Shown: one piece after another, positions 21,464-33,100 of the stretch
Layout: every line of letters starts with the position of its first letter
How positions within the stretch are numbered: the first letter of the stretch is position 1
Origin: Pyricularia pennisetigena
Taxonomy: Eukaryota > Ascomycota > Sordariomycetes > Magnaporthales > Pyriculariaceae
Assembly (NCBI RefSeq): GCF_004337985.1
Contig: NW_021940920.1
Location: 1,162,549-1,226,548 of the forward strand
Reading direction: 5' to 3'
DNA: 64,000 nucleotides
Notes under the pieces: generated by a model
The model's input: the letters and a program-made list of their open reading frames with translations, nothing else
Told to the model about the DNA's origin: nothing
Database searches by the model: none
Made by a program: the position numbers and the translations under genes

Positions 21464-23702
21464 ATGGGGCGCAACTTTCCTGAGCTGCTAGTCAAGGACT
21501 TGAAGAACTCGACATCACTTTTCACCTCCAGGAATATGGCAGCAGGCTCTCCAGAACCAACCCTGCTTACTGAGGACCCGGAGATACACGACGACTGCCC
21601 CGATATGGCAAGATCAGATAGGCCTCCGTCTTGCTACCAGCTGCCTAAACTTAAAAGAGTATGTTAACGCAACGGGTGCTATCCTGGCGATGAAGGCGTG
21701 GCTAGCCTTAGATCCCTTGGTTATTCATTGCTTCTGTGTCAAGAGGATAAATGCTGCCCCCTCAAATCCTCCCTGATATCAAGAGCTGACATTTCTCAAC
21801 ACCCACCAGTTATCTGCCGTGGTCCCTAATCTTGACCCGGCGACTTGGCTATTTGAACAGGATATAGAACCCACGTCATCCTCAAGCAGTGATTCTTCCA
21901 GATCCTCATTTGAGATGGAATCAATTCCCACACGGCCCCGCCAAGGGTCTTTAATAACGAACGGTACGATCACCTCCGACAGGCCGTGTGTAAACAAAGC
22001 AGACACGTCAAAAAGCTTGGTGAATCATGACCGCCAGCGCCAAAAGAGCTGGGTAGATCTGGACCCCGACTCGACCGACACCGACACGGGCAAATCATCT
22101 TTTGAAACGAAACTCTCTGGTGGAAGCGTCTCTCGGAATGCCACAAAATTCCAAAAGTCACCATCGCTTAGCGGGCAAGGACAAGGCACGCGACGCTTTT
22201 TTGCCCTTCAGCAGACCCGGTCTACAGAGAAGCGTGATGAGGAGCAGTCCAACCCAAAGAAAAATACGATCGAAAGGCAATCGAGTGACAAAAAGACATC
22301 AAGTTCTGTCAGCAGCGGGGCTGAGGACGTCCCAGCAGGGAAAGGTAGTTTGCTCTCGACTAGGAGGGCAAATATAGTCCGCACCTTGTCACATATAGAC
22401 ACAAGCCTAGGCTCGCCCAATAACAATAATATGGAGTTCTCATCACCAGTCTGGCGTCCACCGCAAGATTCGCAACAAGGACCGCCCATCCCGCTCCCAC
22501 CAGACGTTCTCGAGACGCTTTCGGTGTGTACATCTTCTTTCCCTGAGACGATGTTGCTATGCTCCAGCCTTTCTGTCGAGACCATCAGGACCTACTCGCG
22601 GAAAGTCAAGCGACCTGACTCTCCAGAAAACAGCGAGACTCGCAAGCTGCTCCTTGATGGTTCCGCCCCCACTCACCCAACCCTCCCGCCAACGCCACCA
22701 CAATCAGCGGGCTTCTCCCGTTGGCGTTTTTCTAGCATGTTGTCGCCGATGAAGTCAACAGCCTCATTCATGACGTCTAGCAGCGGCAACAACAACAACA
22801 ACAACCACGGTGAACAGCCACGATACTCGTCCGAAAGCACCCCATCACGTAGCGTCAGGCGCTCATCCAAAACCCAAGCTGGCCGTGGTAGCCTCGCACT
22901 AGCGCACCCGGACTTTGCACGCTTCAAGTGCATATTTCCCGGCGTGGCAGATTATCTCTGCGACGCGCTATACGCACACATTGTTGTATACAACTACATA
23001 GTCCTGTTCTGCGGCCCGGCCAGCTTTTCTACCAAGTCATCCCGGACCGCCAGCCCACGCTCAGCGACGACGGCCAATTTCCCCCCGGATTCGGCACCAC
23101 GAGTTCAAAGCAGCAGCAGAAGCAGCACTACCTCGAACACCACTGCTACCACGAACACCACCACCACCACCAATAACCCTCCAAACAACAAGCAGAATCA
23201 CAAGGTTCCAAAAAAGGCCGCCCACGTTCTCGGCATCGCTCGACCAGTCACAACAGTACTTTCATCCTCACGAGCCACAGACGCCTTCCACGCTCACCTG
23301 GCTGAAGCGACGCGAGCATCCCTGGTACGTGTTAGCGCCACGGACCTGGAGATTGTCGACGTAGTACCGAAAAAGAGGAGCGGCAGTAACAGCAGCAGCG
23401 CTACGCAATCCCCGCGAATTGTTCCTCGCAAGCAGTCCCGCAGCGAAGATGACGGCGCCTCCGAACAGGACGACAATGCGTCACTACGCGTCCTCAGGGA
23501 TGCTCTAGGGTCGTGCATCGTTCGTCTCATCAGGACCATGATGCTCATGTCCTCCTCCCCTTCGTCTTCCTCTTGTTGTCCCAAAGACGACGAGATTGAT
23601 ATTGCGCCAGAGGGTGGCAGGGCCGGTGCGACGGACCCCGTCGACTCGTTGCTCGTGCGGACGCTTTGCGAGATGGTCAAGTGCTGTGAGGATGTGGACT
23701 AA
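21464..23702 (+). CDS. Unrecognised Ser-rich disordered protein, 2 exons
   Basis: A predicted 695-residue protein of unknown function. Exons are 21464-21658 and 21810-23702, joined by a GTATGT donor and CACCAG acceptor in phase 0. Exon 1 gives a short N-terminus ending LPKLKR, and exon 2 continues LSAVVPNLDPATWLFEQ. Most of the protein is low-complexity Ser, Thr, Pro and Asn sequence. Two islands look ordered. One, at about residues 430-465, begins FKCIFPGVADYLCDALYA and continues into a hydrophobic stretch. The other is the C-terminal part containing SCIVRLIRTMM and ending in VRTLCEMVKCCEDVD. No signal peptide or catalytic motif is visible. The hydrophobic island could be a buried helix or a membrane segment. 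It looks like a lineage-restricted fungal protein; I do not assign a role. Confidence 0.75.
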
Positions 23703-25312
23703 AGGACGACAGGTCTTGAGCCACTGAGTAGAAACCCACTTGTGCCGGAACTTTTGGACTGCTCCGCTACAGGATCACTTATTTTTCTCTCTTTTGTACA
23801 CGTTCTTCATCTGGCATCAAATTTCTTTTGTTCACGCTACCACATTTCTGTCGAGTTTCCAGACTCACGACTTGACGTTTCCCTTTGTTAAACAATTTTT
23901 TTATATTTTGTCCTTGGCGAGTAGCATTTATCATTTATTTCCTTTGTCTATCATTGTATAGTTAGCAGCGGAACCGAATTCATTATCGAGAGGATTAGGA
24001 ATGAGCCTGAATAATTAAGTTTTAATATCCTTCTTTTGTTTATGTTCCTTTTTTATATATTTTTCGACTGTTTCTGAACTATGTCACTGAGTTTGCGTTC
24101 CTGGAGGGAAAGGTGCTAGGCTTTTCCCTGGAACATATTCATCACAGATATCAAGATACTATAGCTATTCTATTTGTCGGTCTCTCGGAGAGTAGAAAGA
24201 AATAGAATGTCGTCAGAGGAGAACACTTTGTCCCCACTCGTGTCAGATGGTAATGCTCCATGCAAGTCATAATGGCGTTCTATACCAAAAACTTTAGTGA
24301 TGGTCCAAATCTTTGATCAACACAAGACGCAAGAGCCTCTATTTTCCATGATGTGCCCAGAAACGCACAAGGGATTTTCCAAACGGAGTGAAGGAGTAAA
24401 TGGTTGATTTATTGACTTGTTGTCACAGCCCGCAGCACATTTCTCCTCCTCTTTTACGTTTGATATTTCTCGCTTAAGTCATCGTAAAAAAAAAAAAAAA
24501 AAAAAACATCCCGAACCCGCCAGCTCCTAATTGCTGTTTACTTCCAAGATGATAACTGATCGGCTTGGTCGACATATGGGGACGTACGACCCAGAGCAGT
24601 ACCTGACCTCAAAGGCAAAGGGTTGTCCTACTTGTATACCGGGAAACAGCTATCCCTTCGATTCGGATGCTGAATAGATCTTGGGTGGAGCCAGCTCTTT
24701 GGTTATAATCATACACTCAAGCGGCGCCTGGTTCACTTGAACCTGCTTGATATCCTCCTCTTGGCGGGTATATTTCCACTTCGCATCACCATATAATCCC
24801 ATCGCCCCAGGCGTGCATTCAAGTGCTTCCGTCTCTTGTATAGCTCTTGCTTTCTTCCTCTTTTTTTTTTTTCTTGTCCTCTTATGATCAGAACGCACTC
24901 ATAATGCCGCTCGGAACAGCAGGATTATTGCTGTTGAACCCGAGGTCCAAATGCCATATGATTAATTCCTCCTCTTTCTCGTGAACATAGCGTACGATCT
25001 CTTGCAAAATCATCCACGGTTAGGCCTCATGAGCCACAGCCCGCTTTGTGTGCACGAGATAGTACACAGGGTCCGACGGGAGGGAAGGCCGAAGAAGCGG
25101 CCGTCGTGCGGTGCACAGGTATCCATCGCAACAAGGTGCAATGTTATGGTGGTCCTGCCGGCCGGCAACACAGTCGCTGCCGGAGCCGCGCCGCTGTGTG
25201 CAATTAGGATTACTGTAAAAGAAAAACCATCGACAATCTGTCGATTATACTATAACCAAAGCCTTTCAGCTCTTCCTGATAGTTGTCAAGACCATTGACA
25301 ACCTATTCTGGT
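23703..25312. other. Intergenic region between convergent genes
   Basis: About 1.6 kb separating the 3' ends of two convergent genes. It is AT-rich near 23960-24080 and has a poly-A run at about 24486-24506. No gene is visible; small open frames lack motifs. Confidence 0.55.
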
Positions 25313-28300
25313 TCAGACCTTCGTGTCTTGAAGGCTAGTCAAGACCCGCGACTGGTCTCCAATGAATTTGCGTCGGTATTCTATAATGGCGCGGCCAATC
25401 TCGTCCATGTCGCGAACCTTTTGGGCACGGCATTCGGCTAGCAGATCTCGGAGACCGGTAATGAATCTGCTCTTCTCCTCGCCGTCGGCAAAGTCATCCG
25501 CTTGGCCCAGCTCCATAAGGATCTGATCATCTGTGTTGTGGCAAAGAATATTAAGGGAAGAGTCAGCGTCCAGAGGGAGGGATGCGACCTTGAGAGCTAT
25601 CCTCGTTAGCAGTCCGGATGGGAATGGTTCAGCTGACTTACCTCTGGGGACCATCGATTTGAAATGCTGGAAGCCACATTCTGGATCGTTACACTTCTTT
25701 TGGGTGAGTTCGTTCAGACACAATGCTTGTTTTGGGTTGATCTTGTTAGTGTAGGTGAGTGATTTCAGTCCACCTGTCACCGTTTCGGCGTACTTCGGAT
25801 GGAAGCGGTACGCTCTGAAGTACGTCAATGGACTCTCGTAAGGGGTGAAGGAGGGCACTTCATCGTCCCGGTCGGTAGGGGCCTACTTGCAAGTTAGCTC
25901 AATCCATGACTAGTGGGGTAAACCGTGTTTACTTCTCCATTGACATCAACCGTCCGCTCCGTGTCGTCGTTGGCGTGAACGACATCGGAAATCATTGGCA
26001 CGTCTGGTGAGCCTTCGGCCCTCTCGCCCGAGATCGTCTGTATGGCTGGGGCTGGTGTTGTCTCGAACTGAAGTTGAGACTCGTCGGATGAGGATGAGGT
26101 TGAGCCCGAATTGGTATCCCTAGGCGATGGAGGCTCGCTTTCGTCGATCTGACCCGATTCAGGAGTTGAAGTAGTAGAGGCCATTACGATATCGATTTGA
26201 GGAGACTCCTTTGATGCGGAGAGACGGGGTTCGGGTGACTTGCTTGCGAGCGGAGCGTTCACAATAGGTGTCGTGGGATCCTGATCTTTGACGGGGTCGT
26301 TATCGTTGTTGGCGAACACGGTGGTGGTCGGCTCTATCGTCTTCTCCTTCGGGGACTTCTGAGGGGGCGCAAGCTCTTCAGGAGTGGTTTTGCCTGCATC
26401 CAACTGCATCGGCCCAGAATCTTGAGCGTCTGCTAAAGGCGCGGAAGAAGTTTGCGGAACTTGTACTGAACAGTTTTCGGTAGCTTTGTGTGCTTCGTCA
26501 GAAGGTTGAGGTAGCTGTACATTAGAGTCTTGCTCAACCGGCTGCTGCTGCTGCTGTGGTATCACGGCTTCGCTAGGCGGATTAGAATCAGCGGGCTCAT
26601 CATCTAATTGCAGGAGTTCCTCTGCTAGCTTCTCCCTTTCAGCTGCCTCAGCTTCGATCTCCCGTCTCAGTTGGGCAGCCTTTTGTTCAAGTAATTTGAG
26701 CTTGGTCTTCTTCTCCAGCAGTTTCGCCTCGATCTTTGGCAGATGCAGGCTGGTGATACGTGTGCGGCGATCGCCTTCAGCCGCAGCAGGCTGAGTAGTC
26801 GGTCGCACTGGCGATGTTGTTGCAACACCAAGTTGACCATAGCCATGCTTGGATCGCGCGCCCTGTGGAGCTTGCTCGAGAACTCGAGAAACACTCGCAG
26901 AGGCCGCTTCAGAGATGAGCTGGGCAGACGGCAGATCTGTGCTCTCAACATCGCTGGAAGAGACAGCCCTTTGCCCAGGGACTGTGATTCGAGTATTTTC
27001 AGTGGGGTCAACTGAACGTGTGGGCTCCTTAAACTCCGGAGTTGAGGTTGTAACATCAGGCGTTTGCGACCCCGAACCGGCCATTCTCTTCTTTGCCTCC
27101 GCAGCCGCAATTTTGGCACGCATTCTGAGAATGTCACTATCAAGCCTACTGAGCTTCGCAGGTGGAACGTTTGAGTTGCCCCTAGTCAAACTCTTCCTCG
27201 GTGTTCCATCTGATAGCGGCGGGAAATCTCTAACCACAGGACCTCGGTTGGGAGTCTCAACACGTGAAGAGGAAGACGCACTGTGACCTCCGGGCGAGTC
27301 GACTTCCATCTCCACATCATCATCCGAATCTTCGCTAATATCGATTACAAAGGAGCCCTGTCGATGCTGTCCATATGGTCGTTTAGGGGTACCCACAGTC
27401 GCCGAATAGTCGACAAAATCTGCCGCCACAGGTCGTTTGCGCGAGGAATTCAACCCTAGATTTCCCGTTGATAATGAAAGTCCCGGGATAGACGAGCCTA
27501 TCTGGGCGGCGTTCAAGGCGGAAGGGCTCGAGACCAAGTGCAGCGGCTGACCGTCGGCAGGTGTGTTTGGTACCGGATTCATGCTGCTACCCGGAAGAGT
27601 CGTTGAAGGGAGCGACGTTGGTCGTGAGATAGAGGAGCCAGACTCTACTGCAGGCGGCGTGGGTTGTTTACTTGGCTGCGGTGTAGTGACTGCCAGCTGC
27701 TTTTGCGCCTGGCGTGATTTGAGTGCCTCAAGCTTCTTCTTGAGCAGTGCTTCTTTGTCCGCCTTGAACTTTGGCTTGGCAGCAGAATCCATTTCCTTGC
27801 GGAGAGCTAGAGGTGCCGTTGGGGCCGACGGGGGCGGCACGTTTTGCATTGCTGCTGGCGCGTTTGGAATCGAGGCCACGGGGAGGGTTTCCACATCGGG
27901 TGGAGGCGCGGCGGATACAGGTACTGGTGTTGGAACGGAGGGTGCTGTCGCCGGTTTTGACGAGGTCGCGGGTACTGAAGACGTTTTGTTGGCGGCAGCC
28001 TTGGCAGCTAGCAAACGCGCAATGCGGTCTTTCCGCTCCTCTGTCTTGTCTTTGGTCACGGGCGTGCTACCATCCGACTCGGCTGCACTGTTTGGCGCAG
28101 GTTTTACTGCTTTTGCAGGCTGTACGGCAGGTTTGACGGGAACGCTAGGGGGAAGTAGGTTCAATTCGTTGAACAGAGACTTGACCGTAGCCTCATCGAA
28201 GCCCTCGTCGAGATAGGTCTGATATTTGACGCCCAAAGGAAGAAGCCTCAGAATAGCCTTCTGAGCTTCCTTCTTGGCCTCATCGACTGATCTAAACTGA

Positions 28301-28989
28301 GGGACCGCCCCCGAGGGCTGTGCTGGTGCATTCCCAGTGATATCTGGATTCTTTTGCAAACCTAAGCCAGGCAACGATGGCTTCGTCCCGTGACCAGAAC
28401 CATTCAAGACCGTCGAGGGCAATTCTGCCCGACTGACCTCATTGGGGGACAACCGAGGAGAGTATGAGTTTTGCCGGACGTGATCAACAGGGCGTGGCTT
28501 TTGATTCGTGGTGCTGGGTTGTGGCAGGGCGACGTCTTCGGGCTGAGGATCGTATAGATCATCGAAATCGGCGTCGGATAGCTCCCCTTCCTCCATTGCC
28601 TCCTGTGTATTTTGCACGGGTGGTTTGGGCAAAGAAGCTACCTGTGATGAGATTTTCGACGACTCCAGAGTAGTTGCAAGGGTGGTGGGAATCTGTTGCT
28701 GGTAGTTTGCAGGGGGTGGCGGCGGAGGTATCCATGACTGATGGGGTTGCTGTGGAGGGCCGTTGCCTGTAGACGCTGAGGGGCCCCCAAAACCTAGACC
28801 GGGTATCTGGGTGGCATTGTAGCCGAACGAGTTCTGAGAAGTCAAATAACTGGCGGATGAAGCTGGCTCGCTCGGCGTGGTATGGTATGGCGTCGGCAGT
28901 TGCTGGGTTTGCGGTTGATTTGTCGGATATGGGTAGAAACCCGAAGGGTCGTATGGCCATTGCCCGTGACCCGGGGCATACTGCGACAT
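25313..28989 (-). CDS. red1: Red1/ZFC3H1-type zinc-finger protein, 3 exons
   Basis: A predicted 1193-residue nuclear protein resembling fission yeast Red1 and human ZFC3H1, scaffolds of the MTREC/PAXT machinery that sends unwanted RNAs to the exosome. Exons are 28989-25933, 25882-25642 and 25596-25313, totalling 1194 codons with the stop. The start MSQYAPGHGQ is taken at 28989; an upstream in-frame extension looks like leader. The long N-terminal part is disordered (Pro, Gln, Ser), with an EEGELSD acidic patch and a coiled coil near residues 760-810 (EKKTKLKLLEQKAAQLRREI). After the first junction comes YFRAYRFHPKY, then the zinc finger C-X8-C-X4-C-X3-H (CLNELTQKKC...CGFQH), the family hallmark. 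The second intron is only 45 nt and, if retained, stays in frame. Family assignment rests on the finger and architecture. Confidence 0.72.
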
Positions 28990-30118
28990 TGCGAAAAGGT
29001 TGAAAAGTCGAAAAAAAGTAGAGAGTAATGGCTGAATAGCGGTTGGCGACACGAGTTAGACGAAAGACGCGATGAGAATCTGCTGCTTTCGATGAGCTCT
29101 CGTGGCAGTCAAAAACACGGTCAAGCCTGAGTCCATGACCAGCACCTCGATTGGAAATGAAAGCAATGACCGACTTACTCGTCCTAAGCAAGTGAGACAC
29201 AGAGATGATATCCCACGATAAAATCTCCTGTAGGGATGCAGACGTCGAGTGACCACTTGGGCATCGAAAGAAGACAGAGACAAAGAGAAAATTTGCGACA
29301 GTAGCCAGCCTGGAGGCGCCTAGATGATCAAGCGCGTGGCTTGTGGGCGGAATTCTGAAGGAGCTTTACTTTTTGTTAAGTCGTGTTTCATCATAGGAGT
29401 CAGTCACAAAGGGGATGCCTGACTTTGAATGCCGCCGTCGAGGATGGGACCTTGGTTTGCAAGCTTGCATGCAAACAGGGAACGATGTGTTTCGTCTTGT
29501 GATCCAAATCAATCACGAAAAATCGTGATGTCGAAATTCCTCGGTCGGAGTCCCCGCTTTGCCGCCAAGTCGCGTAGCTCTCACCCAGTAGACGCGCGGC
29601 AAGGTCGGGATATCGCCTTGTCCCATTTTGGCCTAGTGGATCTGCAATTGCATTAATCCATTTATGGCAATAGCTTTGTTTACTATCCTCCCTGGCAACC
29701 CGATTTTACGCGGAGCACAGGGCAGCCAGTGACTTCATGGCGTTTTTGCATTGCCTTGCCTTGACTTGACTTGCATAAGCTTGTTATTTACAACGGCGTC
29801 CGTTATAATCCGTCTATCGTGTACCCAAATCGAGGGACATTTTTCTTAACAGTGCTGCATGGCAGACTGGTACTCACGGATTCTTCTGGACGAGAACCGT
29901 TACCTTTTAGCCCTTGTTCTTTTCTGTTTACGCTGTTCCGCTTTTTCGTGGTTACCATCGTTTGTCTTTGGCTTTGCACTCTCCCATTGCTCAGCGTCAT
30001 GATTATGCGCGACTCTTTGCGTCGAGACTGAACTTATCTGGATGAATTGACGAAACATAACCTCCCATATTCCATACATACCGGGCACAATCACCCACGT
30101 GGGTGACACTCACCCAAG
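28990..30118. other. Divergent promoter region (Red1-like / myosin)
   Basis: About 1.1 kb between divergent start codons, holding both promoters. Short open frames on both strands lack support. Just upstream of the myosin ATG is a CACCCACGTGGGTGACAC segment containing a CACGTG E-box palindrome (about 30096-30101), a possible bHLH site. Confidence 0.5.
30094..30103. promoter_or_regulatory. CCCACGTGGG palindrome before the myosin start
   Basis: A perfect 10-bp palindrome with a CACGTG core, 15 bp before the proposed myosin ATG, flanked by CACTCACCC. E-boxes bind bHLH factors. Its position could also be within the 5' leader, so function is uncertain. Confidence 0.35.
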
Positions 30119-33100
30119 ATGTCGGGCTCATTAAGAAATAATCCCTTCATGAGGGGCGCGTCGCCATCACAGGCCTCCTCATCGCCGGCAGGGGCACCTA
30201 AGACCAGGCCGAAATCCACCGTGTTTCCGCCCGCTTCGCTGCCATTCTCAAACGCTTCCACAGCCACAGGCGCATTAGCCCACCCTACACGAACACAATC
30301 ACAAACAACAAATGTTTTGATACCACGGCATACCCGCGAAGGGTCACGCAGCACAACATCTTCCAGCACTTTTGCGCCCTCCTTCATCAAGTCGGAGGAG
30401 ATGAGGCGCTCGGATACCGTCAGGGGCATCGAGGGCGAGAATGACTTTTCTGGCAAGAGATACGTGTGGCTTAAGGATCCGCAGACTGCTTTTGTCAAGG
30501 GATGGGTTGTCGAGGAGCTTGGATCTGCCCGGATACTAGTCCAATGCGACGATGGCACCGTAAGGCTTGCCCCCTGAACATATAATATATGAACAAGAAT
30601 GAAGGGCAGGAGACTCGAGAACAGCATTGCTGACCATACTCATTCCATAGCAACGCGAGGTCGACTCGGACAGCGTCGACAAGGTCAACCCGGCCAAGTT
30701 CGACAAGGCCGAGGACATGGCCGAGCTGACGCATCTGAACGAGGCATCCGTCGTGCACAATTTACATATGCGATACCAATCAGACCTCATCTACACGTAC
30801 TCGGGACTCTTCTTGGTGACAGTCAACCCCTACTGCCCACTACCCATCTATTCAAACGAATATGTCAACATGTACAAGGGTCGCAGTCGTGAGGATACCA
30901 AGCCTCACATATTCGCCATGGCCGATCATGCCTTCCGGAACCTGGTCGACGAGGGCGAGAACCAAAGCATCTTGGTGACTGGAGAGTCTGGAGCCGGAAA
31001 GACAGAAAACACCAAGAAGGTCATTCAGTATCTGGCCGCCGTTGCCCACTCTGAATCCCCCGTCAAGGCCAAGGGACAGTCTCAGCACTCGAATCTGTCG
31101 GCCCAAATTCTGCGTGCCAACCCTATCCTCGAAGCCTTTGGAAATGCCCAGACAGTCCGCAACAACAACTCTTCCCGGTTCGGAAAGTTCATCCGTATTG
31201 AATTCAGCAAAAATGGGTCCATTGCCGGCGCATTCATCGACTGGTACTTGCTTGAAAAGTCTCGAGTTGTGCGCATCAACAGCAACGAGCGCAACTATCA
31301 CGTCTTTTACCAGCTGCTCAAGGGCGCCGATCGGAGGATGAAAGAGGACTTTCTAATCGATAGAATGGACGCGGAGGATTTTGCCTATACACGGGATGGA
31401 AACGACACCATCTCGGGTGTCTCGGATCGCGAAGAATGGGAAACTCTCATGGAGGCCTTCCATGTCATGGGCTTCACGGGACAAGATCAAGCTGCCATTC
31501 TACGGACAATAGCCGCCGTTTTGCACTTGGGCAACATCAATCTCGTAAAGGAGAGCCGAGCCGCAGACCAGGCCAGGCTGGCCCCTGACGCGAAATCGTT
31601 CGCCGAAAAGGTTTGCAGGTTGCTGGGCATACCACTGGAGCCTTTCTTGCAAGGCCTTTTGCACCCAAAGGTCAAGGCGGGTCGAGAATGGGTCGAAAAG
31701 GTACAAACTCCCGAGCAGGTCCGACTCGGTATTGACGCTCTGTCCAAGGGTATATACGAACGTGCGTTTGGTGATCTTGTCACCAGAATCAACCGACAGC
31801 TTGATCGTACGGGAATGGGTATGGATGACTCTCGCTTCATCGGCGTTCTCGATATCGCCGGTTTCGAGATTTTTGAGGAGAACAGCTTTGAACAGCTCTG
31901 CATCAACTACACAAACGAGAAGCTCCAGCAGTTCTTCAACCATCACATGTTCGTCCTTGAGCAGGAGGAGTATGCCAGGGAGCAAATAGAATGGAAGTTT
32001 ATCGACTTCGGGCGTGATCTGCAACCTACAATCGATCTCATCGAGCTTCCGAACCCCATAGGTATCTTCTCATGCCTTGACGAAGACAGCGTCATGCCAA
32101 AAGCGACAGACATTACGTTCACAGAGAAGCTTCACTCGCTCTGGGACAAAAAGTCAAACAAATACCGACCATCCCGGCTAAAGCACGGCTTTATTCTCAC
32201 CCACTACGCCGCGGAGGTTGAGTACTCCACCGACGGCTGGCTGGAGAAGAACAAAGATCCCCTCAACGACAACGTAACGAGGCTTTTGGCCGCATCTACT
32301 GAGAAGCATGTTGCGAATCTATTCGCCGACTGCGCTGAGCAGGACGACGAGCAGGGCGGCGTTCGCAGTCGCGTCAAGAAGGGTCTCTTCAGAACCGTTG
32401 CTCAAAGGCACAAGGAGCAACTGTCAAGCCTGATGGCGCAGCTTCACTCCACGCACCCACACTTTGTGCGATGCATCCTCCCCAACCATAAAAAGAAGCC
32501 CAAGATGTTCAACAATCTGTTGGTTCTCGATCAGCTCCGCTGCAACGGTGTGCTTGAAGGTATCCGTATTGCGCGGACTGGGTTTCCCAACCGCCTGTCG
32601 TTCTCCGAGTTCCGCCAACGATACGAGGTTCTCTGCAGAGACATGCCCAAGGGCTACCTCGAGGGACAGGCGGCAGCATCCATCATACTCGACAAGCTGG
32701 GACTCGACAGGGGACTCTTCCGCGTGGGTCTCACCAAGGTATTTTTCCGGGCTGGTGTGCTTGCCGAGCTCGAAGAGCAGCGCGACGCCCTCATCACCGA
32801 GATCATGTCTAGATTCCAGTCCGTGGCTCGCGGTTTCATGCAGCGAAGGATCGCCTACAAGAGACTTTACAGAGCCGAGGCTACCCGTGTCATTCAGCGG
32901 AACTTGAACGTATATCTCAATTTGTGTGACAACCCTTGGTGGCAGCTGCTCATTCGCATGAAGCCGTTGCTGGGAGCAACACGGACGGCTACAGAAGTCA
33001 AGCGCCGCGACGAACTCATTCGACAACTCCACGAGAAGATGAAGCAGGAGGAGACGGACAGGCAGCGACTTGAGGAAGAGCGTCGCAGTACACACACGGA

